Of a stretch of DNA of 64,000 nt, positions 37,035-48,000 are shown in pieces; the first letter of the stretch is position 1; each line of letters opens with the position of its first letter. Source of the stretch: Pipra filicauda (Eukaryota > Chordata > Aves > Passeriformes > Pipridae); NCBI RefSeq assembly GCF_003945595.2, contig NW_024104413.1, positions 522,001 to 586,000 of the forward strand, in the 5' to 3' direction. The position numbers and the translations under genes are program-made. The notes beneath the pieces were generated by a model. The model had not been told where the DNA came from. It saw nothing but the letters and a program-made list of their open reading frames with translations, and did no database searches.

Positions 37035-37512
37035 TGTGCTGGGCCTGGCTGGAGTTAGGAAGCTGTCTGTCTGCACAGCAGCCTGTGTGGGGCTGTGTGT
37101 CACACTGGTGGCTAAAACAGTGCTGGAGAGTTGGCTGGGGCTGGGCAAGAGGTTGTGAGGGGACACAGCCAGGACAGTGACCTCAGCTGACCAAAGGGAT
37201 ATTATATTCCATGCCTATGATGCTGTGCTCAGTAGTGAAAGCTCAAGGAAAGGAGGAGCAAGGGGGAGGATGTTTCTGATTATGATACTTGTCTTCACAA
37301 GGGTTACCTGTGCTTCCCAGGAAGCCACTGGACATCTGCCTGCTGATGGGGAGGAGTGAATGGATTCCTTTTTGCTGTTCTTATTAAACTGTCACTGTCT
37401 TGATCCATGAGCCTTTTTGCCTTCCTTCTATTTTCCCCACATCTCATGGGAGAAGGGTAGTGGATGAAAGGCTGAGGGGGGTGTTTGGTAGCTGCCTGGA
37501 ATGAACCCCCTT
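37035..37512 (+). mobile_element. Solo LTR of an avian endogenous retrovirus
   Basis: The segment follows a long terminal repeat that is common in bird genomes. The left part begins TGTGCTGGGCCTGGCTGGAG, in the position of the TG-initiated LTR start. It continues through GGGGACACAGCCAGGACAG, CTGACCAAAGGGATAT and ATGCTGTGCTCAGTAGT. The polyadenylation region has ATTAAA at 37383-37388 within TATTAAACTGTCACTGTC and is followed by CATGAGCC. The right end has TAGCTGCCTGGAATGAACC, where the family reads GGTTAAACCA and closes with CA. No internal gag, pol or env sequence is seen on either side, so it is probably a solo LTR left by recombination between two LTRs. The part between about 37070 and 37150 appears shorter than the form I recall. 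Class (ERVL or ERVK) is uncertain, and no target-site duplication is evident. Confidence 0.75.
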
Positions 37513-37823
37513 GAAGCTCTTTCACTGAGGACTGGTACTGACAGACTCCAAAAGCCATTGCAGACGGAGGATGAATGTGAGGCCAGACCTGTTTTATGAA
37601 GTAAGAGGACCTAGTCTGTTGCTCAGAGGGGGGGATTTACCAAGAGAGTTGCAAGATAAAGGATGCAGAAGCATCTTTAAGAGGTTGGTGTTGCTGGGTA
37701 GGATGCATGTGATAGAAACCAGTATGTGTACCATGCTCTCCAGCCAAGCCCTAGTCCTGATCAGGCTGGTGGGGCTGAAGGTGCAAGACAGGCTTTAAAA
37801 CTAAGTTCACTGTCTCTCTGGGG
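37513..37823. other. Sequence between LTR and A/C tract, unidentified
   Basis: A 310-base stretch, richer in GC than the surroundings, joins the LTR to the A/C-rich tract. Short open plus frames (up to 75 codons) are not recognised. It could be unique flanking DNA, or the body of a retroposed sequence whose tail is the A-rich tract. Confidence 0.5.
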
Positions 37824-37920
37824 AAAAAAACAAAAACCCAAAACAAACAAACAAAAAAACACCAACAAAAACCCCCAACCAAACAAAAAACCCCCAAAAA
37901 TCCACACAAACAAAAAAACA
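37824..37920. repeat. A/C-rich low-complexity tract
   Basis: Nearly 100 bases consist almost only of A and C, with units such as AAACAAAC and AAAACCCCC. It is the longest low-complexity tract in the window. It has the form of a degenerate poly(A) tail or an AAAC/AACCC simple repeat. Confidence 0.85.
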
Positions 37921-40900
37921 GGTGAGGCTTTGTTCATTTGGTCGGTTTTGGTTTCTTGAGAGCAATTTTGATGCTAGTGGTATCTGCTGTTGCTTTTTGA
38001 AAGGGTTTATGTTGTGGGCAGATGTGACTTGGTGACTATCAGACTATTCTTGTGCTCAGCTGAATGGGTAAACTTTTGGAGAGACTGCGTGCCATGATTT
38101 GGAATTTGTATCTTTTGGAATATTGCATCTTTGTAACCTGTATTTACAGAGTGAGAGTTACAGAATGGAATATTTCTGTATTGACTTGTCAGTGGAGGGT
38201 ATTATTAATTACAGAGTAGCTCTTGTGAGCAAATTGATATAATCTGACTGTGGAGCTCTTCTTCTGCATGGGTAAACAGCTGCATTAAGCTATAAACAGA
38301 GATGTATCGGGCCTTCTTCTTTAACATGGGAAAAATTAAAGGTTAAAGTTGGTGAGCAGGTTCAACGGTAAATAAAATGACTAGGCCATCAGATAAATGT
38401 TTAATGCAGAATGCACTTCATCATTCAGTATCTTAACACCTAAGATAAATAGGATACTTGATGCATTTTAGTGTCCTGTTCAAACTCTCTTTAAAATGAA
38501 CCAGATGTGGCTTCATCAGTTTTTCCTTGAGGGATTTATGGTATCAGATTGCTACATATCAGAATAATTAGAGATGTATGCTCAGTGAAGTTAAAATTGT
38601 ATATTTACAAGATGTAAATGCAGTTCTATAGTCATGAAGTCCGGGAACTAAATAGCTGAATTAATCTGGCAGAAGCAAAGTCAGGAGAAATTACTGATAG
38701 CAAGAAAAGGAAGTCTGAAGTTCACTTGTTTGATTTAGCTTTATGCAGCCTGTTACTGGTTGGCAAACAGGGTGGTGACAAGGCTCTAATGAGCCATGGG
38801 AAGGGCTGAGAGTTATACAGAACTAATCTGCTCATCAAATAATTCCAGAATAGCTAAACAACATCATCAACATTCTTCTTCTGTTTCTGCTGTTTACTGT
38901 CAATACCTTTTACATATTGATGAAAAGATACACTTTTCAATCTGTGATCTGGCAGGTTTATTAATGTCATAATTATTATTTTTTTAAAGGTCCATGTAAT
39001 GAGAGCACCTTAGGATGCTGTGTAGAATGTTAATAGCCAACCCTGAAAAATAGCTTAGATTGTTGAATGAATTGTCCCACCTGTCCTCTGTCTTTCTCTT
39101 TCAAAATGGTCTTTATGCCATCAGTCAACATTAGGTCTCCTTCTCTTGAAGAGTTCTGCCTGAGACTCCATTGTGACCTGCTTTGAGAGACTGTATCTTC
39201 AGATTTGTATTTCAGTTTAGAATGAGTTCTACAAAATGTCATGTCAGCAGATTTGAATGTTATGCTCGAAGTTGAAACCCTTTGAAATGCATAGTAAATA
39301 CCTAAACTCTACTTGACACCTTAGGAAGGTACAAGAAGCACGTACCTACTGGTATAAAGAAGCTTTATTTTGCTCATATAAATATAGAGGTAGAAAAATC
39401 TTAGGTGTAAGAATTAAGACACTGTGAGAATCAGTTGCAAAGTATATGAAAAATTTTATACTTAAGAACATGGTCCATCCTAAAGAATGTTAAAGGAACC
39501 TTTACATTTAATGATGCATCAATACACGTGGTCACTCTTCTCAAAATGCAGCAGTCTGTTTTCCCTCCTACTGTTTCTTCTCTTTGCAGAAGTATTATTT
39601 CAGCTTAGTAGGAAAACAGTGTTTTTCCAAACTTCATGACTTTGTTTTAAAAATATTTTATTAGTTTGTGGTTTATTGTATACAGATAAAAATAATAAAA
39701 TGCTTTTTGTGTCATATTTTTAACTTGAAAGGTTTTAAAAGATCACGTGCATTTATGCCATACGGCTGAATTTCTAATTATGTAAGGGTTTCTGAATTCT
39801 AATTATAGAGTGGCTTTATGGATGCTGTACAAACATGCAAGAAGACACTCGTGTTGGCTGTCCAGTTTGAGACTGGGAGCTGCATTTTATCTTGATCCAC
39901 CCCCTTTTAACACAACTCCTGGGAGCTTTAGATCAGGTGTGAGCTTTCAGGCTCTCAGCATTCTGTGCTGTAGCTGGTAATTGTGCTGTTTGACCATGAG
40001 CAGGATGCTTAATAATTGTGTGCTGTTATTGTTGAAATTTGATAGATCCACTTTTTCTTTAAACTGAGACCTTTTAGATATCAAAAGTGAAAAATATTAT
40101 TTTTTGAGCTTTCATTTTGTAGATACTCTTCATTTTCTGAGTTGTTTTTTTTTTGTTTGTTTTTAGAACTTTAAAGTCATTAACTGATTGCAAAAGAACT
40201 CATTACAGCTTTGCTCATTTAGTGTGTTCCCAGGGAAAAAAAGCAAATTGCTGCTCCTGTGTTCAGCTGCAGTTCAGTGTGTATTAAACTCTGCCTCACC
40301 CCCTGTGCTATTCTGAGCTTCTGCATGCAGACAAGTGCTGAGTTCAGCCAGGAACACCAGCAAAGCCTTGATGTCCTGGGGATGTTGTCTGCGATGTGAT
40401 GAAATCAAACACCTTGCTGTTTCAACAAATACCAGAAAAAAAACATACAGGTAGTTTGGGGGGGGCTTAAAGGGAAGATTTGGGCTGGTAACAGTGTATG
40501 GCCTGCAATCTGGCTAACACAAACTGGGCAGAGGACATTTTTGTCAGTATGACTTGCACTTTTATTACAGGAATTGGCAAAGGCCGGACTATACATTCTG
40601 TGTTAGAATTACTGTTTGTATCCCTTCTGACTCCACTTCCAGCCTGGAACCCCACCACTGGGTGTTTGTTACTGAGAGCCACAACTGAGGAACTTTCTTG
40701 TAGTAGGGTTGTAGTGGCTGTGATTGAACTGTGCTCCTGGATTGCTTTAGGTCCCCCAGCAAATGAATAAGGGGTGTTCATAGACACAGCAAAGCTCACT
40801 CCTAAGGTGGTTAAATGAGTTGATTTGAATGTGGGGATAGGAGTTTCTTCATTACAGAATCTTTTCCCGGGTGTTCTGGAGTACTCCTATGGTGGCTGTA

Positions 40901-41754
40901 GGTTTCTGTCACTTCTAATATGAGGGTTTTGTGTTTATTAGCATTTTGCTAAACATTTTTAGATGGGAATTGGTTTTGTTTGCAGTGTTTCTTCCATGAG
41001 CTTGCAGAAAGAGAACTTAAGTGCTGCAAAACACCCCACGCGAGTATTGAATCCTGAGATTTGATTTTTATGGTCAAATGCCAAATATCCTGAGGTCAGG
41101 TAATTAGATTAAATGTTTTTCAGTACTCCGTGTACCTGGCAGTGATTATGTCATATTCATAGGTAAAAGCAAACAAGTGATGAGTCATGTGATAGGAGCT
41201 AAATACATGTATTTCGACAGTCTGTTCTATTATAAATGTTATTTAGCATCTAAAATACTTAACTTTGTAGTCCATTTTTATAAAAGTTGTCATACCTAGA
41301 AGTTAGTATTGTATATGCTTTTAACTGTTCCACTTGAATGTGGAAATATTCTGTTTATGGCAGTTTGAGAGGCAGAATTAGTTAAATCAAGCTAACCAAT
41401 GAGTTTGGTCTTTGTAATACAGTGAAATATTTTCAGCAGGTCTGGTGTTTTTCTGGAAAGTATGATGAGAGTTGTCTGACTGAAGAGCTAAGATTGGCAT
41501 AAATACCTTTCAAGTTCTCTTTGAATAGATACAATATCCAGATACAAATGCCTTTCGGGGTAGATAATCATGTACTGTGCATCCTTTTGCTATAGTATTA
41601 TGTGGTTTGGCTTTTCTGTTTGTACCCAAGGGAAAGATTTTAATAGTAAATTAAACCAGTGGTATGTTCTGCAGTCTTTAGCCAGGCTTCCCAAAGCAGG
41701 TGTGCTTTGGGGGAGGTGGATATTTATGCTCTGTGATTTAGTGGAATCCAGTGG
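37921..41754. other. Unique noncoding DNA
   Basis: No gene or interspersed repeat is recognised. A T-rich (TTTG) tract lies at 40142-40164. The overlapping plus and minus frames at 40467-40799 (90-110 codons) show no recognisable family and no flanking splice signals of quality. Confidence 0.7.
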
Positions 41755-41990
41755 ACGTGCACCTGGAAGTGATACGCAGTGAGAAACAAGCCTCTAAATT
41801 TACTGCAACAGGGAATATAAACTCCCCGACTGGCTGAGAGCGTAGCACTGGAAAGCTGCTATTTCTTTGCTGGCACTGTGGGTGTGTTTTCGGGAGCTGC
41901 AGCCCGGCGAGTGGCTGCCGGCAGCTCCAGTGCGAGGGGATTGTGTCATGTTTCCGACAAAAGCTTTGCTGTGCGACCACATGACTGCGG
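41755..41990. promoter_or_regulatory. CpG-dense block, possible regulatory element
   Basis: Counting by eye gives 12 CpG dinucleotides in 236 bases, in a window where CpG is otherwise rare. Local GC rises around CAGCCCGGCGAGTGGCTGCC. It is too short for a classical CpG island, and no TATA box, repeat or clear coding frame explains it. Retention of CpG suggests low germline methylation or constraint, as in enhancers or alternative first exons. A CTCF-like match (CTGCTAGAGGGC, 10 of 12, plus strand) follows at 42017-42028. Confidence 0.4.
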
Positions 41991-42076
41991 CATCCAGAAA
42001 TAATCACATAATCTTGCTGCTAGAGGGCCTGCATTAGACTCACAGCAGAACTCTCTATTTGGAGCCTAACTGATCT

Positions 42077-42126
42077 TTTCTTTATTTGTTTTTTTTTGTT
42101 GTTGTTGTTGTTTTTTTGGTTTTTTT
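42077..42126. repeat. T-rich tract with (GTT)n
   Basis: T-runs flank five GTT units. This is a simple low-complexity tract. Confidence 0.85.
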
Positions 42127-42524
42127 AGCTGAAGATGGAAGGAACTTTTTAAATGCACCAACCCCCTTATACTACTTGTCTGTTCTTTAGCTGCCAGATG
42201 TTGTAGGAAGTGAGTTGTATATTTAAAAATAATTGCAATTGTACAAATGCATAATAATTTTTTTTTAAATGGAGTTTTGCTTTAGAGAGAGGATGGTAAA
42301 ATTAAAAATAATTACTTGTGAAAAATAATGTATCTGGGAATAGTTGCAGATAACTGAATTTCCATTTTGTTCCCAGGGTTATGTTTTTTACTTCTAGTGG
42401 CATTTCTGAAAATCTCAGTAATTCTCTTATGCAACCACTTGCAGCAATAATACACTCTGAAAAAACACGAGAGACCCAGTGAAGGCTAGGAGAGAATTTA
42501 ATGCTTTAAACAGGGAAATCTACT

Positions 42525-42626
42525 GAGCAACCGGATGCAGTGAAAGATGCCCCTGCCCACAGCAGGGGGGTTGGACCAGATGTCCTTTTAAGATCCCTTC
42601 CAACCCAGCTTGTTCTATGAATCTGT
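42525..42626 (+). mobile_element. CR1 LINE, extreme 3' end
   Basis: About 100 bases match the terminal part of CR1: GAGCAACCGGATGCAGTGAA, ATGCCCCTGCCCACAGCAGG, GGTTGGACCAGATG, AAGATCCCTTCCAACCC, then a degraded octamer tail (TTCTATGAATCTGTGA). All else is missing, which is the common result of severe 5' truncation during target-primed reverse transcription. Confidence 0.95.
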
Positions 42627-42777
42627 GAAGTGTTAATATGTTCAAACTTAACCTGTTCTGAGAGGATTGCTCTACCTTTACTACTTATCTTTCCTATTTA
42701 GATGGCAAAGGGAGGAAGGTACTATTTGTAAAATCTACCAGGTTTTTATGTGAAGTCGTTCGGTTTTTTGTTGTTTG

Positions 42778-42795
42778 TTTTTTTTTTTTTTTTTT
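42778..42795. repeat. T18 homopolymer
   Basis: Eighteen consecutive T bases preceded by TTG and TTTG units. Confidence 0.9.
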
Positions 42796-43402
42796 AGAGA
42801 CTGAATGTAATGTTATGTAATTGTAAAAGACATATATGGGTTTGGTTGGGAGTTTTTTAGTTCTGTATTTAGCTTGCCAGCTTACTTTCCCTGTCGTATG
42901 CAACATTTAGGAGGCTGTTGGGAAGGGATGCTTTAGCTTTTGTCGGGGTAGGTTTCTCTTATCAATAGGGATTATAAAGACAGGCAGTTCTCCTGCCTCA
43001 TGTAATCAAAAAAAGCGGGGAGGGAGACTGGCTGCCCAAAACTTGGCTGTGTAAAGGCTGAAAGTTGTTCTGCAAGTCTTGCATGTTCAGCTGAAGGGGA
43101 AAAATAGTTATAATGTAAGGCTGGTTAGAGCTGCCAGTTTTATGTGGTAAAGTCTTACCAGTTGATTGATGTAAATCAGTATCTTCTGTCTTGGGTGGAT
43201 TTTCTGATTATTGCATCTCAGTTGCCCTTGTCAAACATGCACTTTTGAATGCTTGCTACTTGAACCACCCAGCCACTATTGAACGATGCTCTATAACAAG
43301 CAATGTAGTTATTTAAGTGTTGTGTGGCATATGTAGCTGTGACTTCCTAGGTGTCATATTATAATGTTGTTACTTGCTGCTCTGGCTTTAAGCTTCAACT
43401 CT
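42796..43402. other. Unique noncoding DNA between two CR1 copies
   Basis: No gene, RNA or repeat is recognised in this 600-base spacer. Confidence 0.75.
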
Positions 43403-43918
43403 ACTCTTGTGAGATGCCACCCGGAGCACTGCATCCAGCTCTGGGATCCCTGGCATAGGAAGGAGATGGACCCGTTGGAGCAGGTCTAGAGGAGGCCTCA
43501 TGATGATCCCAGGGCTGGATCACCTCTGCTGTGGAGACAGGCTGAGAGGTGGAGTTGTTCAGCTTTGAGAAGATAATACTCCAGGGACACCTTACTGCAG
43601 CCTTAAAGTACATGAAGGGGGCCTATAAGAAATATGGGGACAGACTTTTTAGCAGGGCCTGTTATAGAACAAGGGGTAATGCTCTTAGGCATTTAGGTTG
43701 GGTATAAGGAATAAATTATTTACTGGGAGGGTGATGAAACACTGGAACAGGTTTCCCCATGGAGGCTGTGGATACCCCATCCCTGGAAACATTCAAAGGC
43801 AGATTGGACAGGGCTCTTAGCAGCCTGATCTGGTTGAAGATGTCCCTCCTCACTGCAGAGGAATTGGGCTAGATGATCTTTAAAGTCCCCTTCCAAACCA
43901 AACGATTCTATGATTCTA
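43403..43918 (+). mobile_element. CR1 LINE, 3' fragment with intact tail
   Basis: The fragment runs collinearly with the CR1 3' region: TGAGATGCCACCCGGAGCAC, CCGTTGGAGCAGGTCTAGAG, GAGACAGGCTGAGAGGTGG, GTACATGAAGGGGGCCTATA, AACACTGGAACAGGTTTCCC, GGGCTAGATGATCTTTAAAG, and a tail with two octamers (ATTCTATGATTCTA). It covers the end of the reverse-transcriptase ORF and the 3' UTR, with frame-breaking changes, so it is inactive. The clear octamer tail and moderate divergence suggest it is younger than the copy at 13.4 kb. It lies 0.8 kb from another plus-strand CR1 end. The two are separate insertions, since each has its own tail. Confidence 0.96.
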
Positions 43919-44885
43919 GTAAAAGTGTGGAAGATCAGCTTCCCCATTCATTTTGAGTTCCCTGTAATGTCTTCACTGAACTGAACTCTGAAGCTGCTTT
44001 TTTTTCAGGCCCCTCTTTTAATGATAAAGGCAAGTTAGGAATAACTTTTGATGCTACCAAATTATGCAATAGCTGGTATGTGTAACTGTTATTTTTATGC
44101 TTTTTGCTGTCCTCCCCATATTCAGTAGTACCAAGAGTCTCATTTTAGAGTTGTAGTCTTCTTAGGAAGAAAGGTACATACATACAGATGGTTGTGCAGT
44201 AAACTGTAGATGTCAGTGCCTTCTTAGAACCTCTTTTCTTTCAGTGTACAGACCATTACAATGTGTGTGTAGAGTTTCAGATGTAGTGGGCTTTAAAATA
44301 TGAAATATAGCTCTTCTCTTGTATGAAATGATTGCTGTATACATGAAAAATTATTTCAGCAAAGCTTGCTGGGCTTTTTTAACTTGGCTCACAAGTAATA
44401 AAAGTGCCAGATGACAAGAAAAATCTTGTGAACAGGCGTTTACAATTTTTTTTTATTTGAAACCTTTCTTACAGTAACAGTAGCCTTTCTTACTGCTTAT
44501 TCATGATATTTTTTTTACAAGTATTTATTGTTTGAGATTATAAAAAGTTATGGTAGCAATACCTTTTAAGCTCACTGAAGGGTTATCATATTCATTCGAA
44601 ACCTAACTGAGGCTGAAGTTTCAGATTTAGTGTGTTTCAGCCTTAGTTATATAAAAAAAGCTGAATTTCCTCAGCTGCAATAGTTTCAAGCTTTGTAACT
44701 TCAAGCAGGGTTGAACTTTGGAATTTAACTTAGATTAAGCCCTACAGGCTCTGTGAAAGGGGGAGTATTGTAGTGATGGTGCTGGGGGGGGGTGTGAGCT
44801 CTGTTAGGGAAGGGTGCAAAAAGCCTCCCACTAGTTTGGAGTAATTTAATTTTAAATTATCATAGAATCATAAAATCTTTTATCC
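43919..44885. other. Unique noncoding DNA
   Basis: No gene is supported. A G9 run lies at 44784-44792. A 20-base string at about 44860-44878 (CATAGAATCATAAAATC) resembles a CR1 tail complement but has no CR1 body after it. Confidence 0.7.
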
Positions 44886-45015
44886 AGGAATCTCCAAGTG
44901 CTCTATAAACACTTATGGCTTCATTCTCACAGTGTTCTTTCGTATTTGCAATAAGGGAGTGCTGTGGGAGTGAAATGTTACCTTAATTTTCTGCATGTGA
45001 GATGGGCATGTTATG
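44886..45015 (+). repeat. Ancient SINE-like fragment (MIR/CORE type)
   Basis: ATCTCCAAGTGCTCTATAAA followed by TTATGGCTTCATTCTCACAG resembles the amniote SINE pattern AAGTGCTTTACAAA...ATTAATCCTCACAA. A later TGAGATGGGCATG corresponds loosely to the ATGGGGAAACTG core. The resemblance is collinear but weak, and the family cannot be fixed by eye. Confidence 0.35.
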
Positions 45016-48000
45016 GGTCTAGCACAACAAACGTTCATGATGACATGAGAGCGTGAGTCACAGTGTAGACCACAGTTTTATTAAACTTAATCATACAGTT
45101 GCAGGTGAAAATTAAAGGCCATAATCATATTGTTAAAGGCCTAGAACTGTTCCATAGTCACAGAGGGATTCAGTACTAGTGTTGGTAGCAGATACTCATA
45201 CAGTAGTCAGCAGCATTGCCAGGCCCAAAGCTCATAGTTTTTCTCATCATTCACTAGATATGAAAGTTAAAATAGGATTAAGAACAGGAGGATCCATTTC
45301 TTTTTTTAATCCATTTGTTGGCTCATTCTGCTTTTTCATCTTATTTTGATTTTTTTAATACTATTTTGTACAGCTTCTGAGTCATCAAAAGGTTTGTAAA
45401 ATGGCTTTTAAAGAGCTTCGGTGTTTAATCACTTGAATACAAGTTAGCAAACGGAAAGAAACAGAGAAAACAAACAAATTGAATGATGCTACAAATCTCA
45501 GCTGCAAGAGTTAAGAGGATGCAAGTTCTGCTGTTTCCTTGGGCGGCCTCCTCGTTTGTCCGTTGCCTTTTTTTTTCCCCTTGTCTTATTTAATCAATAT
45601 AGTTTTCAGCTTACTGCTTCTTTGTATCATGGTTCCTCACCAAAATGTCACCAGCCCAGCAGTGCTTCAGGTTACAGTCTGTATCACATCAGCTGCCTTA
45701 AACTGTAGCTGGAATTCCTGGTTTTTGCTGGTACCTGCCCAACACTGCCATTTAATAACGGCCTTGTAAAAAGCATAGAACTTGATGTGGAAACATTTAC
45801 TATGTTTTCATGATTTTATTTTTTTTCCCCAAAAAATGAAGCTGGGTGGAATAACAATTTCATTTCAAAAAGAAATCATTAGAGTGAGTTTCTTGGAGAC
45901 AGGGTTTCAGCAAAGGGGAGGTTGTGTGTAATAAATCTGAGAACTGTGAAACGCAGTAGTTTATAACCAAGCTTTTATGAAAGGAGTAAAGAATAAGAAA
46001 ACTTCCTATCAAATAGCTTTGATGGAAAGGATCTGCTTTTCCTTAGAGGCACATGAACACTTCTGTACAAACATGGAAAGCCAATACAACTGCAAAGACT
46101 TCTTGTTTGGATACCTTCTTTGTTGTGTTGGTGGTGTTTTCTATAGTCCTCATGCTGCATCAGCAGTTGTGTATCTGGCGAGATCTGTAAAGTTGACTCA
46201 AGTGAAGAATTCAAGAAAGGAGAAAGACATACCAATGCTGCAGAACATGAAAAAAACCCATAATATTTGGGATTCCAGTGGAGATTTTCTTAGGTGTAGC
46301 CAGGATTATTTTCACTTTACAAAGAGGAAAAAGTTACTTGTGAAGCTTGAATTTATCCAATTACTTACATAATTGGCATACCATTTTTTTTGGTAAATAA
46401 TTGAGGAAATTGGTTTGAAACATTGTAAAGATAAGTTGTGAATTTGATTGGTTCCGTGCTTCCACTTTGGCTGGATAGTGACACCTCTAGATGAATCTGA
46501 AAGTAAGTTTTATAACATGACAACAACTTGAAAAAATTAGCAAAACACAGGTTGGATTATAACTTCTTTTTTCAGGTTTGGATTTTGGCTCCTTTTCTTC
46601 CCTGAAAGCTTATTTTTCAAATGTGTATACAGACTTCTGTTACAGTTTTGCCCAAAATATTTTCTTCTTAATTCCTGCTGTATAGTCACATTGCTCAGAA
46701 TAAAGTCCAAGGTTCTTCTGCTTTCACCTACAGTGAAGAGAATGGGATTTTCCAGTTCTGCAGTGTCAGTTCTCAATTTCATTGGTGTCTGTGCTAAAAA
46801 TGCAAATTTCTTAGAATATTTGTTGTCTTGAAGGTTCATTTCAATTCAGATATGTGATCATGAACCAAGATTATTGTGCATTAAATTACCACACATTAAG
46901 TGTGGAAGCCTGCCTCTTACCTCATTTTCCTGAGTCATGGTTTTTATTTTGTGCTTTGAAGCATGTAACAAATGCTACTGCAAAACACTCGGTATGATTA
47001 CTAATAAGTTGTGCAAATGCTGCTCAGCTCCAGGGGTAGAATAACCAAGGTGTTGGGTTCACAGTGTTGCCTTCTGCTGGTTTATGCAGGCCTTGCCCAG
47101 GTCTTCCTATGGGGTCACAGTCCAGCTGTGGCTGCTCAGAGGGCTCTGGTGACATTAGGCTGAAAAGGCATCATTTCTCTCTGAAGGCACTCATAGACTT
47201 GTCCCTGCTTAAACAGGATTTGTGCATTGTGTGTCTTCGGCTTATCTCAGAGTTGGTGTGTGATGGTCCTTTGAGTCATGAAGTTTTTCTTATATAGAGA
47301 TAAAAAAGACTTAATGGTTTCTGTACTTTGTATGCTACAGTCATTTGTCTTGATTTCTTGGGTTTTTTATTTAATTTTTAGTCTGCAAGGAAAAACCTGT
47401 CTTAACTGTCAGTGTGTATTTCAAGATATTTCTCTTTACATTGCCTGTGATATAAACAATATGCAGCAGCATCCTTTCAGTTTCCTCTTAGCAGAGGATG
47501 TCAGTAAAGATTGGGCTGCTAAAACAGATACTTATTTTTCTTAATTTTCTTTGTTATTTGCTGGAGAGAGCCAACCACTGCTGTCCCCCCTCTGCACCCC
47601 TTCTCTGTATTTCAGTATGAACATATTTACAGAGTTTTTGTGACAAACTTCTGGAAGAAACCTTGAGGCTCAAGGGTACTCATTGATATCCTGAGCACCC
47701 CAGAGAGGCTTCTTGGCTATCATTAGTCATTGGAAGATGCATCTTCCTCAGCACACACCTTCCTACACCTTCCTCCCATCCCCTACGGCGTCGACATCTC
47801 TGTTTCAGTTTGAAGTGTCCCTTCTGGTAGATCCTGTAGGTTACCAGGCAGGCTCGATGCAAACTCCTAACTGAGGCTAATCTGTTTAGCTCGTTACTGA
47901 CTCTCGGTTTGAGACAAAGCACAGAAAGAAGTGACATGAGAGATGCCTGTGTGAGAGCACTGCAGGGAGGGGGGAAGAGATTCACCTTTCTTTCCATAGT

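Noticed and set aside
44858..44878. CR1 tail-like string CATAGAATCATAAAATC
   Set aside because: No CR1 body follows on either side. About 20 bases alone are not enough.
45977..46372. Open plus frame of 131 codons
   Set aside because: No family resemblance and no exon signals. Length is within chance for 64 kb in six frames.
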